From IMG/VR virus record IMGVR_UViG_3300046459_000191, positions 1 to 34,156 of that record: a stretch of 34,156 nt of DNA; one strand, given 5' to 3'. A model generated the notes under the pieces. It saw nothing but the letters and a program-made list of their open reading frames with translations. It made no database searches and was not told the origin of the DNA. Position numbers and translations under genes: made by a program. Shown here piece after piece: positions 8,925 through 17,865 of the stretch. How positions within the stretch are numbered: position 1 is the stretch's first letter; each line of letters begins with the position of its first letter. Source of the stretch: a virus.

Positions 8925-9515
8925 TCAGCCCGCTGGGAAGAACGACGAGACGTCAACGCCGCCGTAGTCGATGGAGCGCTGGACGGCCGCGCTGTTCGCG
9001 GCACCCTTGTAGAACTTCAGGGTCATCTGAACGCCCATGACGTCAGAGGTCTGCGGCTGCTCGTCGCCTCGCTCGGTGACCTTGCCGTTCGGCATGTACA
9101 GGCGCATACGCTTGTCGCCGTCCATGCTGTCGAAGAGGAAGGCGTAGCGCAGGTCCGACGGCTTGTCGGGGAGCGCGTACGTCACGGTCTCCGTGGTCGG
9201 CTCCAGCGACGCCACAGGGACGTTGTCATACAGGCTGCGGACGAGAGGGTTCAGGCCCTCCAGGAAGGTCACCTGGACGGACTTCACCGACTTCGTCATC
9301 AGGGTGCGGATAGGCTCCAGGGAGCCAGCCGCCTCCACGTCCTTCGACTCCTCTTCGATCTTGAAGAGGCCGCCCTCCGTGGTGACCCAGCCGAGGTTGA
9401 CCCACGGGGTCGCCGGGTCCGCGAACGCGACAGGCATGGTCGTGTTGATGGCCGCCGCGTAGACGAGGTAGTCAGTTGCGCCGAAAGTGAGATCGGCATT
9501 GCGGGTGTCCGCCAT
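8925..9515 (-). CDS. Major tail (tube) protein
   Basis: 196 residues when started at the ATG at 9515, which has GGAGG 6 nt upstream. An upstream in-frame ATG at 9557 lacks this and would add a poor N-terminus. The product builds the tail tube as stacked hexameric rings. The sequence has the usual look: a compact beta protein with VNLGWVTTEGGLFKIEEE near the start (a segment common in phage tube proteins), a loop-forming middle (DVEAAGSLEPIRTLMTKS), and VMGVQMTLKFYKG near the end. It lies between the tail terminator gene and the chaperones, as in nearly all long-tailed phages, and has its own terminator. Confidence 0.9.
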   Translation of the reverse strand: MADTRNADLTFGATDYLVYAAAINTTMPVAFADPATPWVNLGWVTTEGGLFKIEEESKDVEAAGSLEPIRTLMTKSVKSVQVTFLEGLNPLVRSLYDNVPVASLEPTTETVTYALPDKPSDLRYAFLFDSMDGDKRMRLYMPNGKVTERGDEQPQTSDVMGVQMTLKFYKGAANSAAVQRSIDYGGVDVSSFFPAG

Positions 9516-9578
9516 GATGCCTCCAGGGCATGCGAAATGCCCGAACGCCGATGGCAATTCGGGTCAGTGGTTTGGGGG

Positions 9579-9947
9579 TTACGCGGCCCGGAGGCTCACG
9601 GTGTAGCTGGCGCCACGTCGATGGACGGATTCGTTCGCCCACGGCTGTCGCGACGGGCCGGAGTCACAGCGGACGGACCGAATCACGGCGCCGTTGACGG
9701 GACCGCTCAGGAAGACGAGGGCATCTCGCACGCTGTTAGCTAGGGTGCGGGCCTCGTCAGCCGTTGCGGCGAATACGTCGACTGCGACGCGAGGATGGAG
9801 CGAGAATCGCTCGTCTCCCCCACCGATGCGCTCCACGCGGATCACGGGGAGCTGCTCCGCCAGGTCCGCGGGAGTCTCGGAGCAGCCGAAGACGTCGAAG
9901 GTCTGCTCTGCCCACGGGGCTAGTACCGCTTCGATGTCAGCCGCCAC
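9579..9947 (-). CDS. Tail terminator / tail completion protein
   Basis: 122 residues from a GTG start that overlaps the upstream gene by 11 nt. The layout (helix, then LPVIRVERIGGGDERFSLHPRVAVDVFA, then a helix with EARTLANSVRDALV) resembles tail terminators of the lambda gpU and HK97 gp10-neighbour type, small alpha/beta proteins that cap the tail tube and join it to the head. The location just before the tube gene supports this. The family cannot be pinned down by eye. Confidence 0.75.
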   Translation of the reverse strand: MAADIEAVLAPWAEQTFDVFGCSETPADLAEQLPVIRVERIGGGDERFSLHPRVAVDVFAATADEARTLANSVRDALVFLSGPVNGAVIRSVRCDSGPSRQPWANESVHRRGASYTVSLRAA

Positions 9948-10299
9948 TGTGTCCCGCCTTCGCAGCGTCTATCGCCTTCTGCAGCGGGGCGTACCGCGGG
10001 ACGTGTCCGTCGCCGTGCTCCACGCGCCAGGCATGCGGAGCGCGGTTGACGAGTCGGGCACTTGCGCGCCGGCGGGGCTTGCCACGGAAGGGAACGTTCT
10101 TGTAGATCGGCAGCACTTCGAAGGAGGCCCGATACAGGCCCGGGTGCCGGTCCTCTTCAGGGTCACCCGTCGGAGAGACTGCCTGCGCCTCCGCCATCAT
10201 CTTCGTTGCGGCCGACACACACGCGGGCTGCAGCCACGGGCGGGACAGCATGGCGCCGATGCCGGAGTACCGGCCGGTGTACTTCGAGCGGTACGCCAT
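9937..10299 (-). CDS. Neck / HK97 gp10-like protein
   Basis: 120 residues. The ATG at 10299 overlaps the upstream stop as ATGA and has AGGAGG about 10 nt before it, which decides the start over an upstream in-frame ATG at 10383. The protein is basic (Arg/Lys-rich) with VPFRGKPRRRASARLVNRAPHAW broken by aromatic residues, as seen in minor neck proteins between head connectors and tail terminator. It probably helps join head and tail. The assignment is mainly positional. Confidence 0.65.
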   Translation of the reverse strand: MAYRSKYTGRYSGIGAMLSRPWLQPACVSAATKMMAEAQAVSPTGDPEEDRHPGLYRASFEVLPIYKNVPFRGKPRRRASARLVNRAPHAWRVEHGDGHVPRYAPLQKAIDAAKAGHSGG

Positions 10300-10658
10300 C
10301 AGCCAGTCACCTCCTGCAAGGTTGCTTCGACGCGAGCCAGGGACGTCAACGGGAAGATGAGCGGGCGGCCGATAACCTCCCACGTTTCCGTGCCGTCCTC
10401 ACTGACGATGCGGTCGGAGGGGCGAACGTCGGTGCCAATGGGGGCCGCGAAAACGCGCCGTGTCAGCACGGTGTCGCTCGCCTCATGTGTCTCCGACGAA
10501 GAGCCCACGGTCACGCCGTAGGGGCTCATAACGGCGCAGTAGTCGACGCGGGTTCGGACGCGCGGGCCAGGGACGTAGGAGCCGGTGGAATCCCGGACCC
10601 GCTCCCCTGGCCGCTCGATGAACCACGTCGCGGACATCAGTCCTGCGATCAGGCTCAT
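10299..10658 (-). CDS. Head closure / head-tail adaptor protein
   Basis: 119 residues if started at the ATG at 10658, which overlaps the upstream stop (ATGA). An in-frame ATG four codons earlier has no better ribosome site. The beta-rich sequence (RVDYCAVMSPYGVTVG, EDGTETWEVIGRPLIFP) resembles the SPP1 gp16 or HK97 stopper class, which plugs the connector after packaging. It lies in the order expected: connector, stopper, gp10-like, terminator. The fold is inferred. Confidence 0.65.
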   Translation of the reverse strand: MSLIAGLMSATWFIERPGERVRDSTGSYVPGPRVRTRVDYCAVMSPYGVTVGSSSETHEASDTVLTRRVFAAPIGTDVRPSDRIVSEDGTETWEVIGRPLIFPLTSLARVEATLQEVTG

Positions 10659-11041
10659 GCCTGCCGCCATGGGTACGTAGTGATCCGAACGTCCGGCGGT
10701 GCGATGTCCAACATTCCCGCGCCGGCCGACATGCCGACAGCCCGCTTCAGCCGGCGACGCTCGTCGTCAGACAGGATCACGCCTGTCTGCGAGTCGGCGT
10801 AGGACTGGAGCATGCCGCCCGCCTGTTCCGACCGGAGCCCTTGCGGGTTGGTCAGAATGCGAGCGGCCACCGCCAGTGCGACGGCGCGAATCCCGCGCTG
10901 TGGGGGCTCGGTTACCCGCTCCCCCACCTCACCGAGGATCGCGTCTTCCGTCAGGTCATGCGCCAGCTGCGCGCGCTCGTCGGAGATTGGAGTCCCCAGC
11001 AGCGCGCGTAGCTCAGCCGTCGTGAACAGCAGCATCGCCAC
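10655..11041 (-). CDS. Head-tail connector protein (gp6/gp15-like)
   Basis: 128 residues and largely alpha-helical at the start (LLFTTAELRALLGTPISDERAQLAHDLTEDAILGE), with RGIRAVALAVAARILTNPQG in the middle and a hydrophobic DVRITTYPW end. This is the pattern of the HK97 gp6/SPP1 gp15 adaptor ring that docks under the portal. The start overlaps the previous gene by 29 nt, so translation is probably coupled. A second ATG two codons in is possible. Confidence 0.72.
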   Translation of the reverse strand: MAMLLFTTAELRALLGTPISDERAQLAHDLTEDAILGEVGERVTEPPQRGIRAVALAVAARILTNPQGLRSEQAGGMLQSYADSQTGVILSDDERRRLKRAVGMSAGAGMLDIAPPDVRITTYPWRQA

Positions 11042-11252
11042 CGCCTGCCTTACGTCGCGCTGGGGTGCGCTTGGCGACGGTCTTCTTCGCCGGAGCGGGC
11101 TCCGTAAGTCGCTTCACGGTGGGCGGCTCGCTCCACGCCTTCGGATTGGTGATGAGCACCTGTGCCCAGTCGGGCACGACGTCGTCAGGGCCGAACGCGT
11201 GGGTCTGACCCTTGTCGTCCTTCACGTGGACGTAGGTACGTAGCTTGGCCAC
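11013..11252 (-). CDS. Hypothetical protein between capsid and connector genes
   Basis: 79 residues from a GTG. The N-terminal half is a short beta-rich unit (LRTYVHVKDDKGQTHAFGPDD) with a Trp-containing segment (PDWAQVLITNPKAW). The C-terminal third is Lys/Arg/Pro/Ala-rich and probably disordered. Proteins of this size and look often sit right after the capsid gene in actinophages and have no settled function. The basic tail might bind DNA or capsid, but nothing here proves it. Confidence 0.65.
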   Translation of the reverse strand: MAKLRTYVHVKDDKGQTHAFGPDDVVPDWAQVLITNPKAWSEPPTVKRLTEPAPAKKTVAKRTPARRKAGGGDAAVHDG

Positions 11253-11283
11253 GGTCGGCCCTTCTGTGAGTGACTTACGCTGG

Positions 11284-12312
11284 TCAGGCCAGGACGTCCG
11301 CGACGAAGGTCAGGTCAGGAGCCGCCACGACAGGAAGGGCGATGGCGGTCGCGCGGGTCCACACGGTCTGTGGGTCCTCGCTCTTGTAGCCACCGACAGC
11401 CACGCCGGCAGCGTCGCCAGCCAGGCCGTACCGCGGGTCGTCAGCCTCCACAGGGACGCCCCACAGGGTCTGACCCACAGCGTCGCCGAACTCCGGCAGG
11501 AAGAGGATCTTGTCCACGGGAGTGACTCGCGTCGCGACACCGTTCACGGACACCTGCGCGTCGTAGATGACGACGGGCGGGATGTCGAAGTCGCCGAAGA
11601 CGTTCGACAGGCCGTCCTTGGTGAGCACGGTGGGCGGGTTGACCGACTGCGCCAGCTTGCAGAGCTGCGCGTTGCGACGCAGGTAGTTGTAGACCGTCCG
11701 CGACATCAGGGTGTACGCAGGAAGGTTGCCGTTCGTCGCGTTGTAGACGTCAAGCCACGCCTGGAAGTCGTCATACGGCTTCGAGTTGGCGGTGTCGTTC
11801 CACTGCAGGGTGCCCGAAGCGATGGTCACCGAGTGCGCAGCGTTGCGGCCGAAGTCGACACTGGCCTGAACGCCGTTCTCATTCAGGCTCACGCCGGCGT
11901 TGAAGAGTGCCTCACCGCGCGCCAGCTCCATACGGGCTTCGATCTGGCGAGCCAGCCGGATGCCGTCGTCCAGCATCGCGTCACGGATCTCAGCGTTCTG
12001 AGTGTCCAGGTTCCGGCGCTTGATGCGCTCGTACTCCCCGACGGGGATCTTCCGCGAGATGGGCGGCAGTTCGCCGCTCACGCGCGCGCCACCGGGCCGG
12101 ACGCCGACGTCAGAGCTGGCGTCGTAGGCGCGGAAGGTCGCAGCCTCAGTCAGGCCACCGCCACCGCGAGTGAAGCGGTAGGACAGGTCGTTGATGGTGC
12201 GATTGGGGAGCCAGCGGTCGAGCGTCTGCGCGTTCTCCGGGCGGTCGGCAAGAGCCGCCCGCGCGTACCCGGTCAGTTCCGCCGGGGTCGCGAACTCGTC
12301 AATGAGCTGCAT
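11284..12312 (-). CDS. Major capsid protein, lambda gpE family
   Basis: 342 residues, the normal length for the E-type capsid family. Supporting segments are MQLIDEFATPAELTGYARA at the start, ERIKRRNLDTQNAEIRDAM and ARQIEARMELARGEALFNA in the helical spine region, and VNPPTVLTKDGLSN and LWGVPVEADDP toward the end. It forms the icosahedral shell and matures together with the decoration protein encoded directly upstream, just as lambda D and E are paired. A GA-rich Shine-Dalgarno region (GAGAGAGG) lies about 12 nt before the ATG. Confidence 0.92.
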   Translation of the reverse strand: MQLIDEFATPAELTGYARAALADRPENAQTLDRWLPNRTINDLSYRFTRGGGGLTEAATFRAYDASSDVGVRPGGARVSGELPPISRKIPVGEYERIKRRNLDTQNAEIRDAMLDDGIRLARQIEARMELARGEALFNAGVSLNENGVQASVDFGRNAAHSVTIASGTLQWNDTANSKPYDDFQAWLDVYNATNGNLPAYTLMSRTVYNYLRRNAQLCKLAQSVNPPTVLTKDGLSNVFGDFDIPPVVIYDAQVSVNGVATRVTPVDKILFLPEFGDAVGQTLWGVPVEADDPRYGLAGDAAGVAVGGYKSEDPQTVWTRATAIALPVVAAPDLTFVADVLA

Positions 12313-12330
12313 AGTTGGTTGTTACCTCTC

Positions 12331-12729
12331 TCAGACGAAGATGACGCGGGAGGCCAGATCGACCTTGCCGGCGGCGTCGACGGCCACGGGGAGCTTGGAC
12401 TCCTTGACCGCGCAGTGAACGAGCATGGAGCCGACGGCGCTGGACAGGGTGGCGCCCCGACGGGTCACGACCTCCACACCCGTGAACAGGAAGCCGACGA
12501 GGGTCTGACGGCCGTCAACGGCGGTGTCGTCGTATGGGCCGTACTTGCCGCCGGTCGTGATCTTGCCGAGCGGAATGCCGCTCTTGACGTAGCCGTCCGG
12601 GTAGTGGGTGCCAGCGGTGAACTTGGTGACGTCGAGCGTCACGCTGAGAGCGATGTCGGTGCCGTGGTCGCCGGCGAGCCAGTCCCGCCGGTCCTGGCTG
12701 AACGACTCAGTGATGAGTCCGAGGTTCAT
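12331..12729 (-). CDS. Head decoration protein, lambda gpD family
   Basis: 132 residues. The block SGIPLGKITTGGKYGPYDD, followed by DGRQTLVGFLFTGVEV, is the hallmark of the gpD-type capsid decoration family. These proteins form trimers on the shell surface and stabilise it after expansion. The gene is 18 nt upstream of the major capsid gene in the same operon, and ends with a short basic/hydrophobic tail (KVDLASRVIFV). Confidence 0.92.
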   Translation of the reverse strand: MNLGLITESFSQDRRDWLAGDHGTDIALSVTLDVTKFTAGTHYPDGYVKSGIPLGKITTGGKYGPYDDTAVDGRQTLVGFLFTGVEVVTRRGATLSSAVGSMLVHCAVKESKLPVAVDAAGKVDLASRVIFV

Positions 12730-12750
12730 GGGTCCTCCTGTGAGGGTCGG

Positions 12751-13296
12751 TTAGTTCTTGGCGTGGCGCTGTCGGTACAGCTCCGCGCCGGTAGCCGTGG
12801 TGCGGGTGCTACCGCCCACGTCGCCCCCACGGTCGCCGCCTGCGCGGGGTGGAGGGGTGCCGAAGCCGGAGGGTGCGAAGTCCTTCAGCAGATCGTCTGC
12901 GTCGGTCTCCAGCTCCTCCTTCGTGGAGCCCTGGAGGCGCTTGGCCTGCGCGGGCGTGAGGCCCTTCTCAGCGGCTACAGTGATCCGAAGCGCGTCCGCC
13001 CGGGCCTCGTCCCGCTCGCGTTCGGCGGTGAGGCGAGCGGCGTCCGCGGCGTCCTTTTCTGCCTGGAGCCGCTCAGCGTCGGTCAGATCCGCGGCCTTGC
13101 GGGCGTTCAGCTCCGTCTCGATCGCGCGCAGGCGCTCCAGCTCCGTGGAGTCCGGCGCCTGTGAGGCGCGCTGCTCGTGCTTGCGGGACTGGAACTTCCA
13201 GTACGCGGCCTGATGTTCGGGCGTCATCTCCGCAGTCGGAGTGTTGTCCGGGTAGCCGTGCTCGTTGACGGCCGGCGGAGTCTCTGGCTCAGGCAT
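12751..13296 (-). CDS. Capsid scaffold protein
   Basis: 181 residues, highly charged, with a long predicted coiled coil from about 30 to 120 (ELERLRAIETELNARKAA, then repeated Ala/Glu/Arg heptads). A low-complexity Gly/Pro region and a short basic C-terminus (GAELYRQRHAKN) follow. A C-terminal basic helix that grips the capsid protein is typical of phage scaffolds. The location between MuF-like and decoration genes fits. It has AGGGGA about 7 nt before the ATG. Confidence 0.88.
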   Translation of the reverse strand: MPEPETPPAVNEHGYPDNTPTAEMTPEHQAAYWKFQSRKHEQRASQAPDSTELERLRAIETELNARKAADLTDAERLQAEKDAADAARLTAERERDEARADALRITVAAEKGLTPAQAKRLQGSTKEELETDADDLLKDFAPSGFGTPPPRAGGDRGGDVGGSTRTTATGAELYRQRHAKN

Positions 13297-13337
13297 GGTG
13301 GTTTCCCCTGTCGGGAGTCGTCAGCCCGTGGCGGGCG

Positions 13338-14147
13338 TCAGGTCGGAAGGTGAATGTCGTCAGGGCCCGAGAATCGCTGTCCGCGATATCCGAGGACCGG
13401 ACCAATCTCGCCGTGATCGTTGGCGATGATGATCTTTCGGTAGTCGACCGCTCGTCCTCCGCGGTCGCTCTTGCCGAGCGCTTCTTCGACTAGGTCGTGG
13501 ATGCGCTCTAGCTTCTCTTCGTCGATGACCTGGCCCGGATCCTCGTCGGCCGTCACGAGCTTCACGAGGCAGTCACAGCCCGGATGGATTGGCGCCAGGT
13601 CGCGCTTCCGGTAGCGCTGCGTGGACGCGATCATGCAGAGAGCACAGTCGTACTCGCCCTGCAGCTCACGGACCGTGTACTGAAAGCGCGGCATGTCGTC
13701 GCCGACCTCGCGCACGGTGTGCGTCCGGGCTAGCTGAAGATCGGTCTTCGCAAGCGTCTCCAGGCGATGCGCTCCGCGGTCGATAGCCACGTCCAGCGGC
13801 TCACCGTTGGAGAGCGCCCACCACACGTCCTTGAAGGGACGCTCGTAGACGTCCTCCGGGTCAACGTCGCGCAGGGCCTTGCCGGTTACCTTGTCGAAGT
13901 CCAGGCCGATTCGCCCGGCGTCAGCGTCGACATCCCGGTAGAGCTGCTCCAGGTAGGTCGCCGTCAGCGACGCCACCTGACGCTGCCCAGCGAGCAGCAC
14001 GGGGAGCGCAGTTCGCTGGAAACGCTTGACGTCGGGATCGCGGTACGAGCCCAGATCAGTCCAGGCGCGGGCGGTACGTCCAAGGACGCTCGTCCACACG
14101 CTGCTGACTGCCGTCCCGTACTGGCGATCAAGCCGCGTTAGGGACAT
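13338..14147 (-). CDS. Mu gpF-like minor head protein
   Basis: 269 residues, overlapping the portal gene by 20 nt, with GGAG 5 nt before the ATG. The C-terminal part has the MuF pattern: ETLAKTDLQLARTHTVRE, then CALCMIASTQ and HPGCDCLVKLV, giving a Cys/His cluster (CxxC and HPxCxC) that may hold a metal. MuF-like proteins ride in the capsid with the portal and aid head assembly. Some related proteins in other phages carry toxin or protease domains at the end, but here only about 50 charged residues follow. No separate capsid protease was found nearby. Confidence 0.85.
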   Translation of the reverse strand: MSLTRLDRQYGTAVSSVWTSVLGRTARAWTDLGSYRDPDVKRFQRTALPVLLAGQRQVASLTATYLEQLYRDVDADAGRIGLDFDKVTGKALRDVDPEDVYERPFKDVWWALSNGEPLDVAIDRGAHRLETLAKTDLQLARTHTVREVGDDMPRFQYTVRELQGEYDCALCMIASTQRYRKRDLAPIHPGCDCLVKLVTADEDPGQVIDEEKLERIHDLVEEALGKSDRGGRAVDYRKIIIANDHGEIGPVLGYRGQRFSGPDDIHLPT

Positions 14148-15648
14148 CCGCGCTCCGTCCGATCACAGGCTGATCAGTGGTCGGCTGCTTCGCGTCGCGC
14201 TTGGCCTGGAGGGAGGCCGGCTGTGGGTCGGTCGCCGGAGCTGCGTTCAGTGCGTCTGCCGCGCGATCGATCTCCATGCGGTCGATCTGTGCGGGCGTGT
14301 AGCCCATGTCCTCCATGCGCTGACGCCACGGAACGCCGGCCGAAGCCTTCTTCACTGCAGCGTCTGCCAGTTCGGAGATGCTGCGGGACTCCGGGTCACG
14401 CCAGAGAGTCTCAGCGTCGTATGCGGTCGCGCGCGTCTCGTCGCCCAGCACCTTGAAGGCCAGGCGCATGACGTTCTCCCAGCTCTCACCGAAGGTGCGC
14501 TGACGGTCTCGAACCTTCGAGATAAGCCCGGTCTCCGCGGCCTTCAGAGCGTCGCCGGAGACGTTGACCACGGCGCCGATCAGGTAGTGAGGTGGTGTCC
14601 GACTGATGGCTGCAAGATCCTGGACGGCAGCCTCCACCGCGCGCACATACGGCACGAGGTCGGTGGCCGCGAACTCACCGAACTTGACGTCCGCGTCGTC
14701 GGTAGTCCACAACTTCCGAATGTCCAGTTGGAACGGCTGAATTTTCGCGCCGGTGACGGGGTCCTCGTCGACCTGAAGGCCCGCGGCCCAACGCTGTCGG
14801 AACGCACCGTACTTCATGGCTGCAATCAAGTTGATCAGCGAGAGGTTGATGCGGTTCTGGATCGAAAGAACGTCTTCGTGCTCCGCGAAGCCTTCCGGTC
14901 TGCGGTTGCGCCGGTTGACGAAGGGGACGAGCGGAACCATGCCCAGCGTGTTCTTGCCGACGCTGTCGTCCGTGCTCGGGAGCGCCAGGGCGTCCCAGCC
15001 GCGGAGCGTTGCGGCGTTGCCGGAGAATACCGGCGCCTGTGACTTGGTGGTGAACTGATGGACCTCTGTCGGCGTCCACAGCGTCGCGCGAGTGTCGCCA
15101 GTCCAGTCATCGCGCCACAACTTCAGGCCCGCGGCTAGCTTCCGACGGTTGCCCGGCAGATGCTCCACAGCCACCTGACGGGGGGTCTCGTGCGTCAGGA
15201 CAGGCCGGCCGTCGTCACCCTTCTCCACGAGGACGAAAGCCCGTCGCTGGGAGAGTGCGCCGTAGTGGACGAGGTCAGAGTCCGCATCCATCCCATTTTC
15301 TTGCCAAATCCTGTTCGCGTCCTCGTCGGCAGCCTTGGCGGACTTGCCGCCCTTGACCTTTCCGAAGCGGAAGCCGTCGACGCCCATACGCTCCGTCGGG
15401 GAGTCGATGACGAGCGACGTCCAGTTAGTCCGTGCGTCGTGCATCCACGCAGCAACTTCGCGCGGGTCGACGCCCGGGACGTATGGAAGGGGCGCCTTTC
15501 CTTCGGCGTAGCGACGCAGGGTATCGAGACCGGGCGTCACCTCTCCGTCGCAGTCGGGGCGCGAGTCGTCACGCTCGTCCAGCAATTTCTTGCCCAGGCG
15601 CTGAAGCCACCATCCCGGAGACTCCACCCTCGTTGCATCGATAGGCAC
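14128..15648 (-). CDS. Portal protein (SPP1 gp6-like)
   Basis: 506 residues from a GTG with a strong AAGGAGG upstream. It forms the dodecameric ring through which DNA enters and leaves the head. Supporting features are N-terminal WWLQRLGKKLLDERDD, the segment YVPGVDPREVAAWMHDAR, the long wing region, and INRSL-like NRINLSLINLIAAMKYGAF followed by HYLIGAVVNVSGDALKAAE, a typical portal stem region. It sits directly after the large terminase gene and before MuF, the usual order. Confidence 0.92.
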   Translation of the reverse strand: MPIDATRVESPGWWLQRLGKKLLDERDDSRPDCDGEVTPGLDTLRRYAEGKAPLPYVPGVDPREVAAWMHDARTNWTSLVIDSPTERMGVDGFRFGKVKGGKSAKAADEDANRIWQENGMDADSDLVHYGALSQRRAFVLVEKGDDGRPVLTHETPRQVAVEHLPGNRRKLAAGLKLWRDDWTGDTRATLWTPTEVHQFTTKSQAPVFSGNAATLRGWDALALPSTDDSVGKNTLGMVPLVPFVNRRNRRPEGFAEHEDVLSIQNRINLSLINLIAAMKYGAFRQRWAAGLQVDEDPVTGAKIQPFQLDIRKLWTTDDADVKFGEFAATDLVPYVRAVEAAVQDLAAISRTPPHYLIGAVVNVSGDALKAAETGLISKVRDRQRTFGESWENVMRLAFKVLGDETRATAYDAETLWRDPESRSISELADAAVKKASAGVPWRQRMEDMGYTPAQIDRMEIDRAADALNAAPATDPQPASLQAKRDAKQPTTDQPVIGRSADVPNAA

Positions 15649-15660
15649 TTACGAACCTCC

Positions 15661-17367
15661 TTAGAAAGCGACCAAGCGGCCAGACTTCTTCTTACGCTTC
15701 GTGATTCCTGCAGCAACGGCGTCAGCGCGGCACTCGTAGGCGAGTACGGCGGACATGGCGGCGTCGATCTTCTTCGGACTCTTGGCGTGCTCCTTACCGA
15801 TGCCGATGTGGTTTCGGCCCATGGGGCGGCGCTTGGCGTTCAGTACGTGGCGAGAGAGCGTGGCTCCCAGCGCGGAAAACGAGGCATCTTCGCCTTTCTC
15901 GGTGCCGGCGAAGCTGAGCGCCTTGTCGTCGGTCGCCTCCACGAAGCGATTCAGCGCCATCTCCATAGCCGTTGGGCGGTTGGTCCACCACTCCAGCGGG
16001 CGGGCCTGTGTGGCGCGCACGGAGAGGTTCTCGCCGAAGTCCGCGGTCCAGCGGTCCACGTAGTCCTGCCAGTGCGGCGGGTCGCAGTAGAAGCCGCAGA
16101 CCTCGTAGCGATCGAAGGCGCGGGAGACCGCAGCGTCCACGGCTTCGCGGTCCACCTGCCAGCCTTCGCCTTCGGGGCCTTCAGGCTTCTCCCAGACACC
16201 GAGCAACTGAAGGTGTCCGTCGGAGACGCGGCAGGCTGTGAGCGCCGTAGCGTCGTCGCGGATGGATCCGTCGAAGCCCAGCGTGACGAGTTCGCCGGCC
16301 GCTATCTCTTCGGCTCGTCGGCACAGCTCCCACGCGTCGGGGTTCATCCATGCGTCGGAGGAGGACGTCCGGGAGTTGAGGAAGTAGCGCTTGCCGTCGG
16401 CGGAGTCGTTACGGAGGTCGTAGAAGTCGTCAACGAGGGTGTCAATGTCCATCCACTCCATGGCGTCGCCGTAGGCGTCCATGAGAGCGGCGCGGAGTTC
16501 ATCCTCGTTCTTGAGATCCTTGCAAACGCCGTAACGGTGGTCGTACATCAACCTGGCACGGCCACGCTTTTTACGACCCTCACGGATCGCTTCGGCCTCT
16601 TCATAGGTGCGCTCTGCGACGCTGTCTTGCCCGGGGGCGAACATGGTCGTCGTCTCCAGGTACCACGTGCCCGCGCCACGCTTCCTCTTGCGGAGGTTAC
16701 GGGTCACCGTCGCGTACATGCGGCGCAGCTCAGGAGTGTTGTAGAGGTGGGTTTCGTCGAAACAAACCCACGTCTCTTTACCGCCGTCCTTCGAGGAGGA
16801 CGATGCGGTTGACGGCGTGATCTCTCCGCCGTCGGGAAGGTTGATCTTCGTCAGGCCCGGGTCCACGCCCGGGACGCTGCTGAGTAGCGACGCCTCGTCG
16901 GTCAGGTTGAAGTAGATGGTGTCGTAGACGTTGCCGGTCTGGCCTTCCTCCGTCGCCATGATGCGGAGGTAGGGGACGCGGACCGGGCGGCCCATGGGCT
17001 CGCCAGCCTCGTAGACGTACTCGAAGCCCAGCCCCCACGGGTCGCGGTAGACCTCACCGCCTTCAGCCCAGCCGTTGAAGCGGGCTGGCCCGAAGGCTTC
17101 GAAGAGGCCAATACGCGCGCCCAGCCCGGACTTGTCGCAGCCCTTTGGGCGGCTGAAGAACGCGGAGTCGTAGAGGAGTTTGCCCTCGTCGTCATCGACC
17201 GCGTAGCAGTCCACAACGAAGCCGGTGTATTCGTCTCGATGCCGTACAGGCTCACCCTGGACGTCGCCAGGGCCGTGTACGACGAAGTACTCCATCCATG
17301 CGACCGCCATCCACCCGAGAGAGCGGGAGCGGTCGTGACCGGGGGCGCGCACAAGAGCGCGCGGCAT
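15661..17367 (-). CDS. Terminase large subunit
   Basis: 568 residues, near the family norm, with AGGAG 6 nt before the ATG. It is the ATPase and nuclease that pumps and cuts DNA. The Walker A-like loop is SRPKGCDKSG at 72-81, where D78 stands where a Gly is usual. Walker B is TWVCFDETHLY with D204-E205. The coupling motif is in YLETTTMFAPGQ near 236-247. The nuclease half has VTLGFDGSIRDDATALTA and VCGFYCDPPHW with the expected acidic residues. The gene is coupled to the small subunit (9-nt gap) and precedes the portal by 12 nt. Confidence 0.93.
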   Translation of the reverse strand: MPRALVRAPGHDRSRSLGWMAVAWMEYFVVHGPGDVQGEPVRHRDEYTGFVVDCYAVDDDEGKLLYDSAFFSRPKGCDKSGLGARIGLFEAFGPARFNGWAEGGEVYRDPWGLGFEYVYEAGEPMGRPVRVPYLRIMATEEGQTGNVYDTIYFNLTDEASLLSSVPGVDPGLTKINLPDGGEITPSTASSSSKDGGKETWVCFDETHLYNTPELRRMYATVTRNLRKRKRGAGTWYLETTTMFAPGQDSVAERTYEEAEAIREGRKKRGRARLMYDHRYGVCKDLKNEDELRAALMDAYGDAMEWMDIDTLVDDFYDLRNDSADGKRYFLNSRTSSSDAWMNPDAWELCRRAEEIAAGELVTLGFDGSIRDDATALTACRVSDGHLQLLGVWEKPEGPEGEGWQVDREAVDAAVSRAFDRYEVCGFYCDPPHWQDYVDRWTADFGENLSVRATQARPLEWWTNRPTAMEMALNRFVEATDDKALSFAGTEKGEDASFSALGATLSRHVLNAKRRPMGRNHIGIGKEHAKSPKKIDAAMSAVLAYECRADAVAAGITKRKKKSGRLVAF

Positions 17368-17375
17368 CCGGTCTC

Positions 17376-17822
17376 CTAACCTGTGAGTCGGGCTCGCCGA
17401 CTGGTGATGTCTGAGACGTTCCCGGCGCTCTGTACGGGTGCATGACGGCCTGCCATGGGGTCATCGACCTTCAGCTTCAGGCGGGCCCGGTCCTCCGGCG
17501 TGGCGCCATATTTGGCGGCCCGGAGGCGTACCTCAGAGGCGAACTCCCAACGGCCCTTCGTCCACATGACGTGGTGAAGGAGCGCGGTGTCCAGGAGAAA
17601 ATCCCAGTCGGTGTCGATGAAGGTCTGTGCCTGCGGCGACTCGCGCCAGGTCTGCCACCACTGAAGCGTTCGCGGGTGCCAGTCAGCGTCGTCGGGGAGA
17701 ATGCCAGTAGGCAACTCCGGACCGCGAAGCTCATCGTCGGGAACTACCACGGTGCTCGGATCTACCGAGCCCGGACGTCGCAGCTTGGATGGGTCTTTTG
17801 GGGCCCTGCCTCTGCCGGCCAT
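17376..17822 (-). CDS. Terminase small subunit
   Basis: 148 residues with GGAGG just before the ATG. The start MAGRGRAPKDPSKLRRPGS is a typical basic, Pro-rich N-terminus of actinophage small terminases. The middle has WHPRTLQWWQTWRESPQAQTF and a helical segment with WTKGRWEF. It recognises the packaging start site and recruits the large subunit. Adjacency to the large subunit is the strongest evidence. Confidence 0.8.
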   Translation of the reverse strand: MAGRGRAPKDPSKLRRPGSVDPSTVVVPDDELRGPELPTGILPDDADWHPRTLQWWQTWRESPQAQTFIDTDWDFLLDTALLHHVMWTKGRWEFASEVRLRAAKYGATPEDRARLKLKVDDPMAGRHAPVQSAGNVSDITSRRARLTG

Positions 17823-17865
17823 CAGTCCTCCAGGTATCAGCGGCAGTTGCCGCCCATGCCGGGAG

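Noticed and set aside
11245-13164. Very long open frame on the plus strand opposite capsid, decoration and scaffold genes
   Set aside because: It mirrors well-supported structural genes; long antisense frames are expected in high-GC DNA. Composition is odd and it has no domain.
15160-16812. 550-codon plus-strand frame opposite portal and terminase
   Set aside because: Antisense shadow of the terminase large subunit and portal; no ribosome site or recognised motif.
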